From Flavobacterium glycines (GTDB lineage: Bacteria; Bacteroidota; Bacteroidia; Flavobacteriales; Flavobacteriaceae): a stretch of 64,000 bases of DNA. Made by a program: the position numbers and the translations under genes. This document shows positions 60,952 through 64,000 of this stretch, one piece after another. Numbering within the stretch: position 1 is the first letter of the stretch; each line of letters opens with the position of its first letter. Where the stretch lies: NCBI RefSeq assembly GCF_900100165.1, contig NZ_FNEO01000001.1:1488001-1552000 (forward strand), read 5' to 3'. The notes beneath the pieces are model-generated. The model worked only from the letters and a program-made list of their open reading frames with translations, did not search any database and was not told where the DNA came from.

Positions 60952-61230
60952 ATGAATACTTATAATGAAAAAACAGCAGAATCTCTTTTGTCGGAATTGG
61001 AAAATTGGACTTTTTTAAACGACGGAATCGAGAAAAAGTTTGAGTTTAAGAATTTTAATCAGGCTCTGGCTTTTATGGTCCAGGTCGGCTTGTTAGCCGA
61101 AACACGAAATCATCATCCTGAATTGCACAATGTGTATAATAAGGTTTCGGTAAGATTGTCTACGCATGATGCTAATGGGGTAACCGGTAAGGATTTTGAT
61201 TTAGCCAAAGCAATTGATAAATTGTTTTAA
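60952..61230 (+). CDS. 4a-hydroxytetrahydrobiopterin dehydratase (pterin carbinolamine dehydratase)
   Basis: 92-residue enzyme that dehydrates 4a-hydroxy-tetrahydropterin made during aromatic amino acid hydroxylation. The family signature is complete: a WTF start of the core, FMVQVGLLAETRNHHPEL with the active-site His pair (NHHPE), YNKVSVRLSTHDANGVTGKDFDLA with the third His and Asp. Single gene with its own terminator. A phenylalanine hydroxylase gene is not in this window. Some members double as transcription co-activators in animals; nothing here suggests that. Confidence 0.95.
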   Translation: MNTYNEKTAESLLSELENWTFLNDGIEKKFEFKNFNQALAFMVQVGLLAETRNHHPELHNVYNKVSVRLSTHDANGVTGKDFDLAKAIDKLF

Positions 61231-61232
61231 AG

Positions 61233-61278
61233 AAACCTCCTCTTTTAAGTGATATTACAGAGGAGGTAGTTTTGTTTT
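61233..61278. terminator. Terminator between pterin dehydratase and DUF1761 genes
   Basis: ACCTCCTCT (61235-61243) / AGAGGAGGT (61259-61267) with a 15-base loop, flanked by A/T tracts; serves convergent genes. Confidence 0.75.
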
Positions 61279-61763
61279 TATTGCCAGGAACAGATAATAC
61301 CACCCATAATTGTAAAACATACTGCCCAATAGCCGGCATTTATAAAGGTATATTTCCAGCTTTTTCTTTCAAATAAAGCATTGGTAGCAATCATGGGAAG
61401 AGCAAAGAAAAGCGCTGCAAGAAAACCATGTAAAGCACCATGCCTAAATGATCGGAATGCAGTTCCGTAATCAGCCATAAAGGCAGCATAAGATGGTTTA
61501 ATATCTGTTGCACCGCCACCTCCAATCATTCCAAAAGCACCCCATTGATGAATGGTTACAAATTGTAAAAACATTGCTATCAGGAAAGCGAAGAAAATTG
61601 ACATGATAAAAATGACCGGCATATTGGCTCCTTTCATCTTTTCTTCTGTTAATCCTGATTCTTTCATCCAGATGGTTCCAAATACTTTTGGGTTATACCA
61701 GATAAATCCAATTACCAGAGTTGATAATGCAGCTACAATTAATGCTAAAAAGTTAATTTCCAT
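61278..61763 (-). CDS. DUF1761 membrane protein
   Basis: 161 residues from the ATG at 61763, chosen because the protein then begins MEINFLALIVAALSTLVIG, the usual start of this family; the longer frame adds ten hydrophilic residues. Four hydrophobic segments (about 5-25, 50-72, 105-125, 135-155). The N-terminal IGFIWYNPKVFG stretch is the DUF1761 landmark. No function is assigned to the family. Separate transcription unit. Confidence 0.85.
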   Translation of the reverse strand: MEINFLALIVAALSTLVIGFIWYNPKVFGTIWMKESGLTEEKMKGANMPVIFIMSIFFAFLIAMFLQFVTIHQWGAFGMIGGGGATDIKPSYAAFMADYGTAFRSFRHGALHGFLAALFFALPMIATNALFERKSWKYTFINAGYWAVCFTIMGGIICSWQ

Positions 61764-61890
61764 AATGATTTGGTTTATAGGTTTGTATTTCAAATATAAA
61801 AATTTTAATTAAATAAATTATAATATGACTTTTCTGTAAGAAAAAGACCTTGTAAATAAAATATATGTGTATTTTATCGATTTTTTTGTG

Positions 61891-61918
61891 TTGTTAATCG
61901 ATTTTTTTACTACTTTTA
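61891..61918 (+). promoter_or_regulatory. Promoter of the LRR protein gene
   Basis: TTG (61891-61893), 17 bases, TACTTTTA (61911-61918), seven of eight matches. The leader to the ATG at 61944 is about 20 bases. Confidence 0.5.
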
Positions 61919-61943
61919 TTCCTGTAAAATAAAAATAGGAATT

Positions 61944-62801
61944 ATGAAAAATATAGTTACTTCATTTTTGATTCTTTTGTCCTCACTTTCAATGATGGCA
62001 AATGTGACACTTACAGATAAAGAGATTCTTGTAAAATTATACGAAGCTACTAATGGTGCTCAATGGAAAATGAAATGGGATTTATCTAAGCCTGTTGCCA
62101 GCTGGTCAGGCGTAAAGGTAGTTAATGATAAAGTGGTTGCCTTGAATTTAGAGGATAACAATCTGGAGGGTCAAATTCCGAATGAGTTGGGTGATTTGAA
62201 AAATTTGCAAGAATTGGTTTTGCATAAAAATCATCTTTCCGGAGGTATTCCGTCAAGTTTAGGGAACCTGAAAGAACTAAGAGTTTTAGACTTGTCATTT
62301 AATACTTTGTCTGGTGCCATACCAGCTTCAATATGCAATTTAAGTAATTTGAACAGTTTAGAATTGTATATGAACAGACTTAGTGGAGAATTACCATCAA
62401 ATCTTGGGAATTTGCAAAATTTAGAGACTTTAGCTGTTTTTAATAATGAAATAGAAGGAGCCATTCCAACTTCATTTTATCAAATGAAATCTCTAAAAAA
62501 AGTTTTGTTAAACAGTAATAAATTAACAGGTACTTTGAGCCCTGATGTAGTTAATTTAACTCAGTTAACAAATTTTAGTTTGTTTGAAAATAATTTGCAA
62601 GGACAAGTTCCATTATCAATCGAGAAATTGAATAATTTGAAAGAAATGAATATTTCTTATAATAAGTTTAATGGTTTAGTTACTAAAAAACTGGCAATGT
62701 TAGATACGCTTAATATGACAATGATTAATGAAAATGGCGTGGCTTATTTAATGAATGTTGCCGTTGAAGTTGATAAAAGGCCTATAGTTTCAGAAGAATA
62801 A
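61944..62801 (+). CDS. Secreted leucine-rich repeat protein, plant-specific-type repeats
   Basis: 285 residues with a signal peptide (about 1-19, SMMANVT). A cap region (TDKEILVKLYEATNGAQWKMKWDLSKPVASWSGV) resembles the N-terminal cap of plant receptor-like LRR proteins. About seven 24-residue repeats follow, of the form LxxLxxLxLxxNxLxGxIPxxLGxL (for example LVLHKNHLSGGIPSSLGNLK). A short non-repeat C-terminus (about 255-285) has no sorting signal or lipobox, so the protein is periplasmic or released. Binding to a protein or glycan partner is the generic expectation; no target is known. Own promoter and terminator. Confidence 0.88.
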   Translation: MKNIVTSFLILLSSLSMMANVTLTDKEILVKLYEATNGAQWKMKWDLSKPVASWSGVKVVNDKVVALNLEDNNLEGQIPNELGDLKNLQELVLHKNHLSGGIPSSLGNLKELRVLDLSFNTLSGAIPASICNLSNLNSLELYMNRLSGELPSNLGNLQNLETLAVFNNEIEGAIPTSFYQMKSLKKVLLNSNKLTGTLSPDVVNLTQLTNFSLFENNLQGQVPLSIEKLNNLKEMNISYNKFNGLVTKKLAMLDTLNMTMINENGVAYLMNVAVEVDKRPIVSEE

Positions 62802-62862
62802 TTTTTTTGGTTAGGAAATTGTTTTTTTATATTAAGTTAGTTTATAATAAGTTTAGTGTTTG

Positions 62863-62900
62863 TAAAACCTGTGAAGAGTAATCCTCACAGGTTTTTTTTG
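62863..62900. terminator. Terminator between LRR protein gene and SDR gene
   Basis: AAAACCTGTGA / TCACAGGTTTT (one unpaired region in the loop) followed by T run; convergent genes. Confidence 0.85.
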
Positions 62901-62911
62901 TATGTGATATT

Positions 62912-63724
62912 TTAAACTCCGCTAAAGGCACTAAAACCACCATCTACAGGAAGTACAATTCCGGTAATGAATTGAGAAGCATCGCTACATAAAAAATGAA
63001 TAGCCCCGGCTAATTCATTGGCTTCTCCAAATCGTTTCATAGGGGTGTTATTAATGATTTTGTTACCTCTGTCAGTATAAGTTCCGTCGTCGTTAGTTAA
63101 TAGTTTTCGATTTTGATTTCCAATAAAAAAGCCAGGTGCTATTGCATTTACACGGATTTTGTCACTAAATTTCGTGGCCATTTCTACGGCCATCCATCTG
63201 GTGAAATTTTCCATAGCTGCTTTAGAGGCTGAGTAGCCCACAACTCGTGTTACAGCTCTTTCCACTGTCATTGAAGAGAAATTGATAATGATACCTTCTT
63301 TTTGTTGTGCCATATGTTCACCAAAAACGATAGAAGGAAGTACAGTGCCGTTTAAGTTTAAATCGGTTACTGTTTGAAAAGCATCCATGGATAAATCAAA
63401 AATAGTTTGGTCTGGACCTATAGTTGCTCCAGGCATATTGCCGCCAGCTGCATTTAAAAGAATGTCTATGTTTCCGAAATGTGTGATGATTTTTTTTCTG
63501 GCTTCAATTAAAGATTCCTTATCAAGAATGTTTGCAGCTATTCCCAGAGCTTCGTAGCCACTATTTTTTAAGTTATTGATAGTTTCGTCTATTGTTTCCT
63601 GTTTTCTGCCAATAATTACAATTTTTGCGCCCGAAGCAGCTAAGTGTTCTGCAATGGAACTTCCCAGGACTCCGGTTCCTCCTGTAATTACGGCAACTTT
63701 GTCTTTTATATCAAATAAATTCAT
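62912..63724 (-). CDS. SDR-family oxidoreductase, D-mannonate oxidoreductase-like
   Basis: 270-residue NAD(P)-dependent short-chain dehydrogenase. Start taken at 63724 (MNLFDIKDKVAVITGG); the longer frame adds 12 residues without support. TGGTGVLG is the cofactor motif, NAAGG the structural motif, and Ser in INFSSM with YSASK gives the catalytic Ser-Tyr-Lys set. The C-terminal VLPVDGGFSAFSGV ending matches the Bacillus YjmF/UxuB-type D-mannonate oxidoreductase group, which reduces fructuronate to mannonate in glucuronate breakdown. That assignment is by sequence resemblance recalled from memory. An unidentified gene lies upstream on the same strand. Confidence 0.85.
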   Translation of the reverse strand: MNLFDIKDKVAVITGGTGVLGSSIAEHLAASGAKIVIIGRKQETIDETINNLKNSGYEALGIAANILDKESLIEARKKIITHFGNIDILLNAAGGNMPGATIGPDQTIFDLSMDAFQTVTDLNLNGTVLPSIVFGEHMAQQKEGIIINFSSMTVERAVTRVVGYSASKAAMENFTRWMAVEMATKFSDKIRVNAIAPGFFIGNQNRKLLTNDDGTYTDRGNKIINNTPMKRFGEANELAGAIHFLCSDASQFITGIVLPVDGGFSAFSGV

Positions 63725-63759
63725 TTTTATAATTTTAAGGTTTGTGTAGTCATTTATCA

Positions 63760-63801
63760 TAAAAGCTGCATGAATTAAATAGAATTCACACAGCTTTTTT
63801 C
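63760..63801 (-). terminator. Hairpin between the right-edge gene and the SDR gene
   Basis: AAAAGCTG...CAGCTTTT outer stem with an inner TGAATT/AATTCA stem. On the - strand it follows the stop of the right-edge gene, so it may terminate that transcript or separate it from the SDR gene. Confidence 0.55.
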
Positions 63802-63823
63802 AAAAAAATAATAGGGTTTGTTT

Positions 63824-64000
63824 TTAAAATTTCCACCTAACAAAGGCTTCCATAGCAGCATAATTGGACAAACCTAATTGGTCGTATAATTCAGCTGTTT
63901 CTTTGTTTCGGTCTTCGGCTCTTTGCCAAAATTCTCTGGTGTCAGTTCCCTGGAATACTACTCCGTCTTTTTGTGATTGGTGTTTAAAAATTCCATGTCT
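63824..64000 (-). CDS. 3' end of an unidentified gene (partial)
   Basis: The last 58 residues of a protein whose start lies beyond the right edge. The frame is open from base 64000 to a TAA at 63824-63826. The visible part reads KDGVVFQGTDTREFWQRAED and ends LGLSNYAAMEAFVRWKF. Amphipathic helix-like spacing and normal codon use indicate a real coding end. I do not recognise the family. The neighbouring mannonate-oxidoreductase-like SDR suggests uronate metabolism or transport as a context, but that is not evidence for function. Confidence 0.6.
   Translation of the reverse strand, partial: RHGIFKHQSQKDGVVFQGTDTREFWQRAEDRNKETAELYDQLGLSNYAAMEAFVRWKF

Overview
The window is a piece of a flavobacterial (Bacteroidota) chromosome, most likely Flavobacterium or a close relative. 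The evidence is the low G+C DNA, SusC/SusD proteins, a hybrid two-component regulator, the gliding/type IX secretion genes gldK-gldL-gldM-gldN, an XrtF exosortase pair, a primary sigma factor without region 1.1, and promoters of the Bacteroidota form TTG-N17..21-TAnnTTTG. No tRNA, rRNA, CRISPR array, insertion sequence or prophage was seen.

Positions 1-19203 hold a fructan utilization locus, all on the + strand. It encodes a hybrid sensor/AraC regulator (5' end outside the window), three GH32 proteins, a sugar-porter-type MFS permease, SusC, SusD, two related surface lipoproteins and a PfkB fructokinase. The proposed flow is: polymer bound and cut at the surface (GH32 lipoprotein, SusD, the two lipoproteins), oligosaccharides imported by SusC, trimmed in the periplasm by the other GH32 proteins, fructose carried inward by the MFS permease and phosphorylated by the kinase, with the hybrid regulator sensing a periplasmic sugar. 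Two of the three GH32 proteins have Glu where the family has its Asp nucleophile, which is the most interesting feature of the locus.

Positions 19300-31130 are mainly housekeeping genes on the - strand: an MtfA-like peptidase (+), rpe, rpoD, a Lys/Ala-rich secreted protein (+), a small membrane protein, a TPR histidine kinase with a LytTR regulator, an orphan protein, pnp, rpsO, and two tandem MORN/TonB-C paralogues. Positions 31200-35242 (+) carry xrtF with its partner, an ATP-cone/nuclease protein next to a beta-CASP metallo-beta-lactamase RNase, and a DedA protein.

Positions 35299-44751 (-) contain a large plug-domain surface protein, groL, groES, secG, a TPR protein, lptE, a sigma-54 activator, a 45-residue membrane protein and miaB. 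Positions 45137-54917 (+) contain topA, a degenerate arginase-family protein, gldKLMN (the type IX motor and core) and a FAD oxidoreductase. The rest encodes a DUF983 protein, an ABC-F ATPase, a divergent pair made of an App1-type phosphatase and a lipid kinase, a FemAB/GNAT-like protein, a pterin dehydratase, a DUF1761 protein, a plant-type LRR protein, a mannonate-oxidoreductase-like SDR, and the 3' end of an unidentified gene. Most transcription units end in clear intrinsic terminators, which makes operon boundaries easy to see.
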